Notes: generated by a model from the letters alone, not told the origin. A DNA stretch of 5,550 nt from Candidatus Omnitrophota bacterium (GCA_026387215.1 JAPLMC010000099.1:6879-12428); one strand, 5' to 3'; counted from the stretch's first letter, positions 1 through 5,550 are shown. Numbers and translations are program-made.

Positions 1-713
1 GCAATTACTCTCCCAGATTCATCAGATATTCTAAAGAACAAACTATGAGTAGTTGCCCCGAGATGGATTTCATTAATCTTCCAAAACCCATTATTGTCTA
101 CAGAGGAAGAACCCTGTTCATACTCTCTATCTGTAATAACAAATCCTTGAATATAGAGATGCAAATCGCTACTAGTCAATCCAACAACCCGTCCAGAAGA
201 TTCAATAGGTGTTTGATGTACAGCCGTTTTATCTGTAGGAAAAGATAACCCTATCCGGATGTTTTTGTTACCTGTACTCAGCCATTGAACTATTTCAATT
301 GGTTGCCATTTAACCCCCTCTATGGTTTTAGAGAGTTTGACTTCAAATTCTTCTAACCGTTTTAGATCATAAATAATTAGACGTCTATGTCGAAGATCAA
401 ACGGAATGTCATCCATTGTCTGGGCGATTATAATAATATCCTTACCAATGGCATGCGCTAATCCCATTTCATAAAAAACATTTGGATTTTTACCAGTAGC
501 ATCTGCAATAACAACCTGAGCTTGCTGGATACTATCCCATATTTCCTTAATAATTATTCCGGTAGAATATATATCATCTGCCCGCATGCAAGATAATTTC
601 TTATGAAGGACAACTATTTCCTTTATTTTCTCATATACTGGCTCCAATTCAGGTAGAAATGGCATTAAGACAAAACAAAAATTTCTATCCACCAACTTAT
701 CATGTTTAAACAT
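1..713 (-). CDS. TIR-like / nucleoside 2-deoxyribosyltransferase-like protein with C-terminal beta-rich module (3' end outside window)
   Basis: An uninterrupted frame of 237 codons runs from the ATG at 713 off the left edge, so the C-terminus is missing. The start is supported by AAGGA (721-725) seven bases upstream; an ATG at 720 reaches a stop after four codons. Residues 12-116 have the pattern of the NDT/TIR-like Rossmannoid fold: FCFVLMPF (12-19), MRADDIYSTG (43-52), VVIADATGKNPNVFYEMG (67-84) and LAHAIGK (85-91). Glu82 in YEMG sits where deoxyribosyltransferases and TIR NADases carry their catalytic glutamate. After a linker, residues 158-237 look like a beta-sandwich (RVVGL, DLHLYI, NNGFWK, HLGA), a module I recall following such domains in other proteins. 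Family members act on nucleosides, NAD or nucleotide signals, and many are linked to phage defence or stress signalling. Substrate and role here are not shown. No membrane segment is seen in the visible part. Confidence 0.8.
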   Translation of the reverse strand, partial: MFKHDKLVDRNFCFVLMPFLPELEPVYEKIKEIVVLHKKLSCMRADDIYSTGIIIKEIWDSIQQAQVVIADATGKNPNVFYEMGLAHAIGKDIIIIAQTMDDIPFDLRHRRLIIYDLKRLEEFEVKLSKTIEGVKWQPIEIVQWLSTGNKNIRIGLSFPTDKTAVHQTPIESSGRVVGLTSSDLHLYIQGFVITDREYEQGSSSVDNNGFWKINEIHLGATTHSLFFRISDESGRVI

Positions 714-740
714 TTTTCATTCCTTTTTTGTAAAATTTCA

Positions 741-779
741 GATAAAATAAAAATCAACGGCGGCGTATCTTGCCGTCCG
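741..779 (-). terminator. GC-rich hairpin followed by T-rich tract, terminator- or attenuator-like
   Basis: On the minus strand CGGACGGC (779-772) pairs with GCCGCCG (764-758) with one bulged A and a 7-base loop AAGATAC. The stem is followed at once by TTGATTTTTATTTT (757-744). In this AT-rich setting the GC stem plus T tract is a reasonable intrinsic terminator for minus-strand transcripts coming from the typA side. It lies only 27 bases ahead of the start codon of the TIR-like gene, so it could instead act as an attenuator in that gene's leader. No experimental signal distinguishes the two. Confidence 0.45.
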
Positions 780-790
780 ATGGATAAAAT

Positions 791-809
791 TGTTAGATAT
801 TATTTAACA
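791..809. promoter_or_regulatory. Imperfect 19-bp palindrome, operator-like, upstream of the TIR-like gene
   Basis: TGTTAGATA and TATTTAACA form 9-base arms with one mismatch around a single central base. The palindrome lies about 80-95 bases upstream of the start codon at 713. On the minus strand it overlaps the -10 area of a weak candidate promoter whose -35 would be TTGAAA (823-818). The placement fits an operator for a dimeric regulator, but no regulator gene is visible and AT-rich palindromes of this size also arise by chance. Confidence 0.25.
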
Positions 810-1020
810 GTTTCTGTTTTCAATGCCTGACACCGCAGTTTTTCTCCTCAATCTTAATTTTTTCTATGCTTTTAACAAAGGGCGAATTACACAATTAATG
901 GATGCCATCGCAAATTTCTATTCGAAAAAGGAGCTTTGTTTTGTCGCCCTCTCGCACATATAGCATCTTATTGTAATTTACTCTAACCAAGCCTCCATCC
1001 CTTGTATAACTTAATCACTT

Positions 1021-1177
1021 TACGATCTAGATCCGTTAAAAAACTCGCACTAATTGTTCTGTCTGTTGCCTTGTTTCTAGGACTATCGCAGATTTTGAAG
1101 GCAAACAAAATATAGCGTCAGATCAAATATCTAAAGCAATACAGTACAGAAGCCTGGATAGGAATATGTGGATATAA
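1021..1177 (+). pseudogene. comM: C-terminal remnant of a ComM/YifB-type Mg-chelatase-like AAA+ ATPase
   Basis: The plus strand from 1055 translates as CSVCCLVSR, RTIADFEGKQNIASDQISKA, then AIQYRSLDRNMWI and a TAA at 1175-1177. RTIAD, a helix and AIQYRSLDR form the hallmark C-terminus of the ComM/YifB family, a hexameric branch-migration helicase used in natural transformation. Upstream, VKKLAL (1035-1052) fits the LKKLxLSAR segment but is in another frame, and YDLDP (1021-1035), fitting the family's YCxLD segment, is in a third frame. The SARxYxRxLKVxR segment is shortened. So at least two frame changes and small deletions lie within 160 bases, and the rest of the roughly 500-residue protein, including the ATPase core, is absent. 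It points opposite to all intact genes here. The family identity is seen in sequence; loss by decay is inferred. Confidence 0.82.
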
Positions 1178-1218
1178 ACTCATCCTAACAATATAGATAA
1201 CTAAATAATTACCTGATA

Positions 1219-1494
1219 CTATTTCTGTTCTCTAAATGGGCTTTTAGATTTCTCCTCTTCTAGCCCCTTACTAAAAGAGTTAGTTGATTTTACTGCTGGC
1301 TGATCTCTTTTAATTAATTCATTATTCGTTTTTTGTACAGGTAATGATTTTTGGGTATTATAGCTTAACGCCCACACTCCTCCTGTAAGTCTGTCCAATC
1401 TATAACCACCGGTTATTTCATATCGCTGGCTTAAAATAAAAAAAATAACTGTTAACAAGGTGGCTACCCATAATATCATTACTGGCCTTTGCAT
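1219..1494 (-). CDS. Small membrane-anchored hypothetical protein, 91 aa
   Basis: I do not recognise a named family. Residues 5-21 form one strongly hydrophobic segment right after a short MQRP start, so the protein is probably anchored in the inner membrane with its C-terminus outside. Residues 24-43 read RYEITGGYRLDRLTGGVWAL, resembling the short strand-turn module (RxDRxTGxVW) seen in many small membrane-anchored bacterial proteins. Residues 50-91 are rich in Lys, Glu and Ser and look disordered. The start is well fixed: AGGAGG (1500-1505) lies five bases ahead of the ATG. It follows the DUF1844 gene by 54 bases on the same strand and is probably cotranscribed with it. Strong translation signals and cooperation with its neighbour support a real gene despite its size. 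Confidence 0.72.
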   Translation of the reverse strand: MQRPVMILWVATLLTVIFFILSQRYEITGGYRLDRLTGGVWALSYNTQKSLPVQKTNNELIKRDQPAVKSTNSFSKGLEEEKSKSPFREQK

Positions 1495-1499
1495 TATTG

Positions 1500-1505
1500 C
1501 CTCCT
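1500..1505 (-). promoter_or_regulatory. Ribosome binding site AGGAGG of the 91-aa membrane protein gene
   Basis: A perfect AGGAGG, five bases upstream of the ATG at 1494. It is the best anti-16S match in the window along with the GAGGGGG before the ACT gene, and it decides the start of this small gene. Confidence 0.8.
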
Positions 1506-1548
1506 AATTATATGTTCAATTATTTTCGTTTTAACTTTCCAGATTGTC

Positions 1549-1899
1549 TTATTGACTTTTAGGTGGCAGTTCTTTCTCTGCCCTATTTACCTCATCAGCA
1601 TAATTAAGTTGAAGATTAGCAATACCATCAGAGATAAAGTTTTCTTCAATATCTATTAAGTTTCCTTTTGTTTTTTTCTTTAACATTACAAGTAACTCAA
1701 TAATCCCCTGCGCAGCCTCCATGTCCTTTTCTATCTTTCCTGTCAATGGATTTATAGTTTTTCCTAAATTCTGCATTCCTGAATTTATTAAAGCGGAAAT
1801 GTATTGAATGAATAATAGATGTGAAAACTCTTCTTCTTTAATCTTCTTGCTTTCTTCGGTCATTATTTTCGCATCCCTATGAGTTTCTTTTATAGCCAT
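1549..1899 (-). CDS. DUF1844 family protein
   Basis: A 116-residue protein with the DUF1844 pattern: a hydrophobic helix after FSHLLF (25-30), an NPLTG turn (50-54), an acidic amphipathic helix (57-74), MLKKKTKGNL (72-81), an EE pair and LQLNYAD (96-102). Family members are short, helical, soluble proteins found widely in Omnitrophota, planctomycetes, acidobacteria and deltaproteobacteria, with no established function. The start is uncertain. The ATG at 1899 has only AAAAAGG directly abutting it or AGGG ten bases away. The internal ATG at 1863 (MTEESKK) follows AGGGA by ten bases and gives 104 residues, closer to the usual compact length. The gene follows typA by 104 bases, a gap that contains a promoter-like sequence, and precedes the small membrane protein gene. 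The C-terminal tail (103-116) is charged and probably flexible. Confidence 0.85.
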   Translation of the reverse strand: MAIKETHRDAKIMTEESKKIKEEEFSHLLFIQYISALINSGMQNLGKTINPLTGKIEKDMEAAQGIIELLVMLKKKTKGNLIDIEENFISDGIANLQLNYADEVNRAEKELPPKSQ

Positions 1900-1921
1900 C
1901 CTTTTTATACCCTATAGATAT

Positions 1922-1950
1922 ATGATACTATTTTGGAACCAAAAAAACAA
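1922..1950 (-). promoter_or_regulatory. Sigma-70-like promoter for the DUF1844 gene
   Basis: On the minus strand TTGTTT (1950-1945) and TATCAT (1927-1922) are separated by exactly 17 bases. The -10 matches TATAAT at five of six positions; the -35 matches at three. Transcription would begin near 1915, leaving about 15 bases of leader to the ATG at 1899 or about 52 to the ATG at 1863. The longer leader would favour the internal start. AT-rich DNA produces such matches by chance, so this is a moderate call. Confidence 0.42.
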
Positions 1951-2003
1951 GAGGGTTTTAAAAACTCATATATAAATTATGGGGGAATGACTATGATTAT
2001 TTT

Positions 2004-3827
2004 TTATTTAGCATTTCTTTTTGAACGTTTGCGAATTAGGGGATCTAAAATCTTTTTTCTTAACCTGAGGTTTTTGGGAGTCACTTCCAGAAGCTCGTCC
2101 GCGCCAAGATATTCTATAGAAAGCTCTAGGGTCATTTCTCTGGGAGGCGTAAGCATAATAGCGTCATCAGTTCCAGCAGCTCTCATATTGGTAAGTTTTT
2201 TTGTTTTGCACGGGCTCATATCAAGGTCTTCCGGCCTGGAATTTTGGCCTATAATCATGCCTTCATAAACATCAACGTTTGGGCCTACAAATAGCTCTCC
2301 GCGCTCCTGTGCGTTATTAAGAGCATATGAAGTGGAAATGCCTTTTTCAGAAGACACCAATGATCCATGAGAATTTATAAAAGAAAGGTTTTCGTCCATA
2401 GGCTCATATTCATCGAATGCATGATTTATTATAGCGGTGCCGCGCGTCTTTGTCATAAACATAGCTTTTAAACCTATTACAGCACGCGTTGAAATTTCAT
2501 ATTCAAAATAAACCATGCCTTTTGTGCCCTGAAACATATTTTTAAGACGAGCCTTGCGCCTGCCTACTTCCTCTATTACCACACCCTGATATTCCGAAGG
2601 CACTTCAATGGTTAAAAATTCAAAAGGCTCCATTTTTATCCCATCTTTTTCAATAAAAATAGCTTCTGGCTGAGAAACCTGCAGTTCATATCCTTCGCGT
2701 CGCATAGTTTCGATTAAGATTGCCAAATGCAATTCTCCTCTACCTGACACAAGAAAAGTATCTGGACTGTCTGTCTCATCTATACGCAGAGATACGTTTG
2801 TCTCAAGTTCTTTAAAAAGCCTTTCGCGCAGCGCTCTGGAAGTAACATATTTACCATCTCTTCCAGCAAAAGGACTCTTATTTACGCCGAACATCATCCT
2901 GACAGTCGGTTTTTCTATTTCAGGAGGTCTAAGAGGAGACGGGTTATTAGCGTCAGTTATAGTATCTCCTATGCCTATTTCTTCAAAGCCTGCCACAGCT
3001 ACTATTTCTCCTGATTCAGCGTTCTCACGCTCGATCTGCTTAAGACCTTCGTAACTTAAAATAGCTATGACTTTACAAAGTTTTTGGCTCTTATCCCTTC
3101 TGGCTAAAATAACATTCATGCCTTTTGCAATAGAACCTCCTGTAATTTTTCCTATACCCATCTTGCCTTTATAAAAATCCGAAAGAAGCGACAGCACTAA
3201 GATCTGAAGAGGCGCATCAGGATTTACCACAGGTTGAGGCACTGTTTCAAGAATAGTGTCCAGAAGAGGAAATATATTATCTGAAGGCTTGCTTAGGTCC
3301 AGTGTTGCAAAACCTTTTAATGCAGAAGCGTAAATAATTGGAAAATTCAATTGTTCCTCTGTTGCGTCAAGCTCGCAAAAAAGATCAAACGTGCGGTTTA
3401 TCGCATAGTCTATCCTAGCGTCAGCCATGTCTATTTTATTAATTACAACTATTGCCTTATGCCCAAGTTCCAAGGCTTTTCTGAGCACAAAGCGCGTCTG
3501 CGGCATAGGCCCATCCTTAGCGTCCACGAGTAACAAAACTCCGTCTACCATCTTTAGAGTCCGTTCAACCTCTCCTCCGAAATCAGCATGGCCAGGAGTA
3601 TCAACTATGTTAATCTTTATATTTTTATAAATAACGCTAGCGTTTTTTGCTTTAATAGTAATACCGCGTTCACGCTCCAAATCCATGGAATCCATAATGC
3701 ATTCTCCCATTTCTTCGATGTTCCGATCTGCCATGGTCTGTCGCAAAATGCTGTCTACTAATGTTGTCTTGCCGTGATCAACATGCGCAATAATAGCTAT
3801 ATTTCTGATATTTGTATGGTTTGCCAT
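2004..3827 (-). CDS. typA: Ribosome-associated translational GTPase TypA/BipA
   Basis: A complete 607-residue TypA, the usual family length. The GTPase domain carries G1 AHVDHGKT (14-21), G2 RGITI (54-58), G3 DTPGHADF (76-83) and G4 NKID (130-133). An EF-Tu domain-2-like barrel follows (around 215-310, with SLLSDFYKGKMGIGKI), then EF-G domain III-like and V-like folds (about 320-490). The BipA-specific C-terminal domain closes the protein, with ALNNAQERGELF, NSRPEDLD and CKTKKLTNMRAAGTDD. TypA binds 70S ribosomes at the EF-G site and helps ribosome assembly and growth under stress or cold. The frame could extend to an ATG at 3875, adding 16 residues, but that ATG has no ribosome binding site and lies about 15 bases from the predicted transcription start, while known homologues begin just before NIRNIAIIAHVDHGK. 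No key residue is missing. It appears to be transcribed from its own promoter. Confidence 0.97.
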   Translation of the reverse strand: MANHTNIRNIAIIAHVDHGKTTLVDSILRQTMADRNIEEMGECIMDSMDLERERGITIKAKNASVIYKNIKINIVDTPGHADFGGEVERTLKMVDGVLLLVDAKDGPMPQTRFVLRKALELGHKAIVVINKIDMADARIDYAINRTFDLFCELDATEEQLNFPIIYASALKGFATLDLSKPSDNIFPLLDTILETVPQPVVNPDAPLQILVLSLLSDFYKGKMGIGKITGGSIAKGMNVILARRDKSQKLCKVIAILSYEGLKQIERENAESGEIVAVAGFEEIGIGDTITDANNPSPLRPPEIEKPTVRMMFGVNKSPFAGRDGKYVTSRALRERLFKELETNVSLRIDETDSPDTFLVSGRGELHLAILIETMRREGYELQVSQPEAIFIEKDGIKMEPFEFLTIEVPSEYQGVVIEEVGRRKARLKNMFQGTKGMVYFEYEISTRAVIGLKAMFMTKTRGTAIINHAFDEYEPMDENLSFINSHGSLVSSEKGISTSYALNNAQERGELFVGPNVDVYEGMIIGQNSRPEDLDMSPCKTKKLTNMRAAGTDDAIMLTPPREMTLELSIEYLGADELLEVTPKNLRLRKKILDPLIRKRSKRNAK

Positions 3828-3896
3828 AAATTTTCTCTGATTATTTAAAAATGTAGGATAAAACTTTACATCCAAAAACTACATCAGTTAATGTAT

Positions 3897-3925
3897 ATAA
3901 TATCACCTTGGTATAAGATAAGCAA
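3897..3925 (-). promoter_or_regulatory. Sigma-70-like promoter for typA
   Basis: On the minus strand TTGCTT (3925-3920) and TATTAT (3902-3897) are 17 bases apart. The -10 matches at five of six positions, the -35 at three. Transcription would start near 3890, giving a leader of about 63 bases to the preferred typA ATG at 3827. It sits in the 107-base gap between the amidohydrolase and typA, so typA can be expressed independently of the ligase operon. Confidence 0.48.
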
Positions 3926-3934
3926 GAGAAAAAA

Positions 3935-4720
3935 TTATATTGATAAAAGACTTTTTGCGTTAAGAGAAAATATGTGGGATTTAAGGTCTTCTGAGATATC
4001 GAGATTTTCTAAAAAATCTATGTCCTTTTTCTGGTCCACAATAGGAAAATCTGTGCCGAAAAGAAGCCTGTCTTTTGGATGACTCAATAGCATTGATTTT
4101 ATTTCATCTACTGGTAAAAAATGAAAAAAGAAAGACGTGTCTAAATATATATCCTTTCCCAACAGGTATTTTTTTACATCATCCCATAATTCAAATCCGC
4201 CAAAGTGAGCTGCAATGACTTTAAGCTCTGGAAATTTTTTTATAACCTTAACCATCCTGTCTGGAGACGATCTCACAAGCATTGTGCCGGAAAGTTCTTT
4301 TCCGCAGTGAAACATCAATGGCAATTTAAGCTTTTCTATCTCTTCATACCATGGCAATACACCATCATGATCAATATAGAAATCCTGAAACTCAGGCTGA
4401 AGTTTTATTCCATCCCCATTATCCTTTATTTTTTTAAGCTCCTCTTGCCAGTCTTTATATTCAGGATGAAGCGCGCAGAAGACTTTTATACGCTTACTTC
4501 TTACGCTGAAAAGCCATTTGTTTATCGACGGCACTTGATCAGGCTTTGTGGCAACCCCGCATACAGCGCTTATATCAATATTGTTCCTATCCATATAAGT
4601 AAGCAGAGTGCTTAAGGTAGGATCGCCTACAAGTTTTACTTTGAAAACTTTTTCGAGGTTTTCTCTTGCCCTCTGAGAAACTTTTTCAGGCCAGGCATGA
4701 GTATGAATATCAATAATCAT
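3935..4720 (-). CDS. Amidohydrolase-2 family (TIM-barrel) metal-dependent hydrolase
   Basis: A complete 261-residue protein of the amidohydrolase 2 family. The N-terminal HxH metal motif is MIIDIHTHAW (His6, His8). Further expected ligands are His138 in LPLMFHCG, His172 in VIAAHFGG and Asp224 in LLFGTDFP, with ALHPE (83-87) and GIKLQPEFQ (104-112) on intermediate strands. The family hydrolyses or decarboxylates small cyclic or aromatic carboxylates (for example ACMS decarboxylase, resorcylate decarboxylases); the substrate cannot be read from the sequence. The start directly follows the ACT gene's stop by 8 bases, with no strong ribosome binding site, which implies translational coupling. The position behind a phenylacetate-CoA ligase and an ACT sensor suggests a role in aromatic or amino-acid metabolism, but this is inference. 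No signal peptide; cytoplasmic. Confidence 0.9.
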   Translation of the reverse strand: MIIDIHTHAWPEKVSQRARENLEKVFKVKLVGDPTLSTLLTYMDRNNIDISAVCGVATKPDQVPSINKWLFSVRSKRIKVFCALHPEYKDWQEELKKIKDNGDGIKLQPEFQDFYIDHDGVLPWYEEIEKLKLPLMFHCGKELSGTMLVRSSPDRMVKVIKKFPELKVIAAHFGGFELWDDVKKYLLGKDIYLDTSFFFHFLPVDEIKSMLLSHPKDRLLFGTDFPIVDQKKDIDFLENLDISEDLKSHIFSLNAKSLLSI

Positions 4721-4728
4721 ATAAAATA

Positions 4729-5142
4729 CTATTCTAAAACCTTAAAACCTTCTTTGTCTAAGATACGCTTTGCTTTTTTAAGATCGTCAGTATTGAGTTC
4801 TAAATAACATATGCCTTTTTTTTCTGATTCAATAACAAACCCATAGCTATCTATAATATTTATATTATTTTTTAAAAGCACCTCTGAAAGCCTGCTTAAA
4901 TTGCCTATTTTATCTTTTGGAGAAATTATCATTATATCTTTTATAGCGCATGCGTATCCTTTATCCGCAAGCGCAAGATACGCCTTCTCCGAATCTCCGA
5001 CAATAAGCTTTATAAGCCCGAAATCTCCCCTGTCCTGGATTGTAAAAGCATTTATATTTATTTTATTGTTGGCAAGCACTTCCGTAACAGCCTTGAGCCT
5101 TCCAGGCTTATTTTCTATAAATACATTTAACTGTTTTGCCAT
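4729..5142 (-). CDS. Tandem ACT domain protein
   Basis: A complete 137-residue protein made of two ACT repeats and nothing else. The first (about 3-65) has QLNVFIENKPGRLKAVTEVL and INAFTIQDRGDFGLIKLIV; the second (about 69-137) has IMIISPKDKIGNLSRLSEVL, INIIDSYGF and ICYLELNTDDLKKA. Each shows the beta-alpha-beta-beta-alpha-beta layout with a Gly turn at the ligand-binding loop (NKPGRL, DKIGNL). Stand-alone ACT pairs of this type (COG4747-like) usually bind an amino acid and often sit directly beside phenylacetate-CoA ligase and indolepyruvate:ferredoxin oxidoreductase genes, where they probably sense the aromatic substrate. Start: GAGGGGG (5149-5155), six bases ahead of the ATG, overlapping the stop codon of the ligase gene. 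The gap to the ligase stop is 12 bases, so the two are translationally linked. Confidence 0.92.
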   Translation of the reverse strand: MAKQLNVFIENKPGRLKAVTEVLANNKININAFTIQDRGDFGLIKLIVGDSEKAYLALADKGYACAIKDIMIISPKDKIGNLSRLSEVLLKNNINIIDSYGFVIESEKKGICYLELNTDDLKKAKRILDKEGFKVLE

Positions 5143-5148
5143 AAATAA

Positions 5149-5155
5149 CCCCCTC
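5149..5155 (-). promoter_or_regulatory. Ribosome binding site GAGGGGG of the ACT gene, overlapping the ligase stop
   Basis: GAGGGGG lies six bases before the ATG at 5142 and shares its first base with the end of the ligase TAG (5157-5155). This placement fits reinitiation or coupled translation. Confidence 0.7.
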
Positions 5156-5550
5156 TAGATTTTTGTCCTAAAATCTACAACCCTTTTTGCCTTTCCCTCA
5201 AATACAGGCAGGCTTCCTGGTTCATGAAGTTCCATGACAGGATTTATTATAATAGAAGCTTTCAACTCGGTCTTTATCTTTTCTTTCAACGCATCCAGCT
5301 CTTTTAAATCGCCTTTAAACATTTTGGAATATATTTCAACTTTCACAATCAATTTATCAAGCGCGCCTTCTTTTTCCAGATGTACCTGATAGTTATTCCC
5401 AACCTCTGGTATTCGCATAATAACTTCCTCTATCTGAGATGGAAATACATTTACTCCGTTTACAATCAGCATATCATCTGTCCTACCCGTAATCCTGGAT
5501 AGGCGACGATGTGTCCTTTTGCATTTACACAAGCCTTTATAGACAGAAGC
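5155..5550 (-). CDS. paaK: Phenylacetate-CoA ligase, C-terminal part (5' end outside window)
   Basis: 131 codons of an open frame enter from the right edge; the start and adenylation core lie outside. The visible part is the C-terminal hinge and small domain of an AMP-forming aryl-CoA ligase of the PaaK family. GRTDDMLIVNGVNVFPSQIEE (split over the hinge at about residues 22-42 of the visible part) is the diagnostic A8-like region, and GKAKRVVDFR near the end holds the C-terminal lysine typical of the family. The enzyme joins phenylacetate or a related aryl acid to CoA using ATP. A Cys-Lys-Cys-Lys-Arg-Thr-His segment precedes it, where homologues often have CxCGRTH, so a Gly is replaced by Lys. 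It is the first visible gene of the ligase-ACT-amidohydrolase operon. Substrate may be a hydroxyphenyl- or indole-acetate; that is inferred from the family. Confidence 0.93.
   Translation of the reverse strand, partial: ASVYKGLCKCKRTHRRLSRITGRTDDMLIVNGVNVFPSQIEEVIMRIPEVGNNYQVHLEKEGALDKLIVKVEIYSKMFKGDLKELDALKEKIKTELKASIIINPVMELHEPGSLPVFEGKAKRVVDFRTKI

Larger units (their letters stand above)
714..1020. other. Non-coding stretch without an intact gene
   Basis: About 300 bases between the start of the TIR-like gene and the recognisable comM remnant. It contains the hairpin and palindrome listed separately, and an inverted repeat AGGGCGA (879-885) / TCGCCCT (944-950). A 46-codon plus-strand frame at 823-963 has no ribosome binding site and no family I recognise. 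No tRNA, CRISPR repeat or transposase fragment was found. Part of the stretch could be the more strongly eroded upstream portion of the comM remnant, but I could not match it. Confidence 0.5.

Noticed and set aside
45..248. Plus-strand frame opposite the TIR-like gene
   Set aside because: A shadow of the minus-strand frame, which has clear family motifs.
752..798. Integron attC-like site (ATCTAAC box, bulged GC stem, GTTGATT)
   Set aside because: Only one R box fits the consensus, the outer arms do not pair, the length of 47 bases is short for attC, and no integrase or second site is in the window.
823..963. 46-codon plus-strand frame beginning MPDTAVFLL
   Set aside because: No ribosome binding site, no recognised family, and it lies in a decayed gene-free stretch.
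1953..1967. Possible terminator behind typA (GAG/CTC ends with TTTT/AAAA core before a T run)
   Set aside because: Two mismatches and only two further A-T pairs give a stem too weak to call.
1933..2268. 111-codon plus-strand frame across the typA 3' end
   Set aside because: It overlaps the conserved BipA C-terminal domain on the other strand; its composition is that of an antisense shadow.
3828..3875. Sixteen-residue N-terminal extension of TypA (MDVKFYPTFLNNQRKF)
   Set aside because: No ribosome binding site, very near the predicted transcription start, and TypA proteins normally begin at the shorter start.
4205..4615. 136-codon plus-strand frame opposite the amidohydrolase
   Set aside because: The minus-strand frame has the complete set of amidohydrolase metal motifs; this one resembles no family and has no start signal.

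Overview
The window looks like a piece of an AT-rich chromosome from an uncultivated, probably anaerobic bacterium. The combination of a DUF1844 protein, TypA and a phenylacetate-CoA ligase/ACT pair recalls Omnitrophota- or Elusimicrobia-like genomes, but this placement is an inference from gene content and was not tested. Every intact gene reads on the minus strand.

Right part (3935-5550), in transcription order: the C-terminal third of a phenylacetate-CoA ligase (its 5' part lies beyond the window), a tandem-ACT-domain protein, and an amidohydrolase-2 family metal hydrolase. Gaps of 11 and 8 nt indicate one operon. The ligase/ACT pair is a recurring partnership in anaerobes, often beside indolepyruvate:ferredoxin oxidoreductase, which suggests aryl-acid or amino-acid degradation with the ACT protein as ligand sensor.

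Centre (1219-3890): a complete typA/bipA ribosome-associated GTPase gene behind its own promoter-like sequence, then a DUF1844 protein with a second promoter-like sequence, then a short membrane-anchored protein of unknown function with a perfect AGGAGG ribosome binding site. These look like housekeeping genes.

Left part (1-1218) is different in character. A 0.5-kb stretch with no intact gene contains, on the plus strand, the frameshifted C-terminal remnant of a ComM/YifB-type Mg-chelatase-like ATPase, recognisable by RTIAD and AIQYRSLDR. It also holds an operator-like palindrome and a GC-rich hairpin followed by a T-rich tract. Beyond it begins a minus-strand gene that runs off the window. 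Its N-terminus is a nucleoside-2-deoxyribosyltransferase/TIR-like Rossmannoid domain and it continues into a beta-rich module. This gene is too interrupted by shadow frames to show up as a simple ATG-to-stop ORF because its stop is outside the window. It is the best candidate for an accessory, possibly defence- or signalling-related function; next to a decayed comM it suggests a site of past gene turnover.
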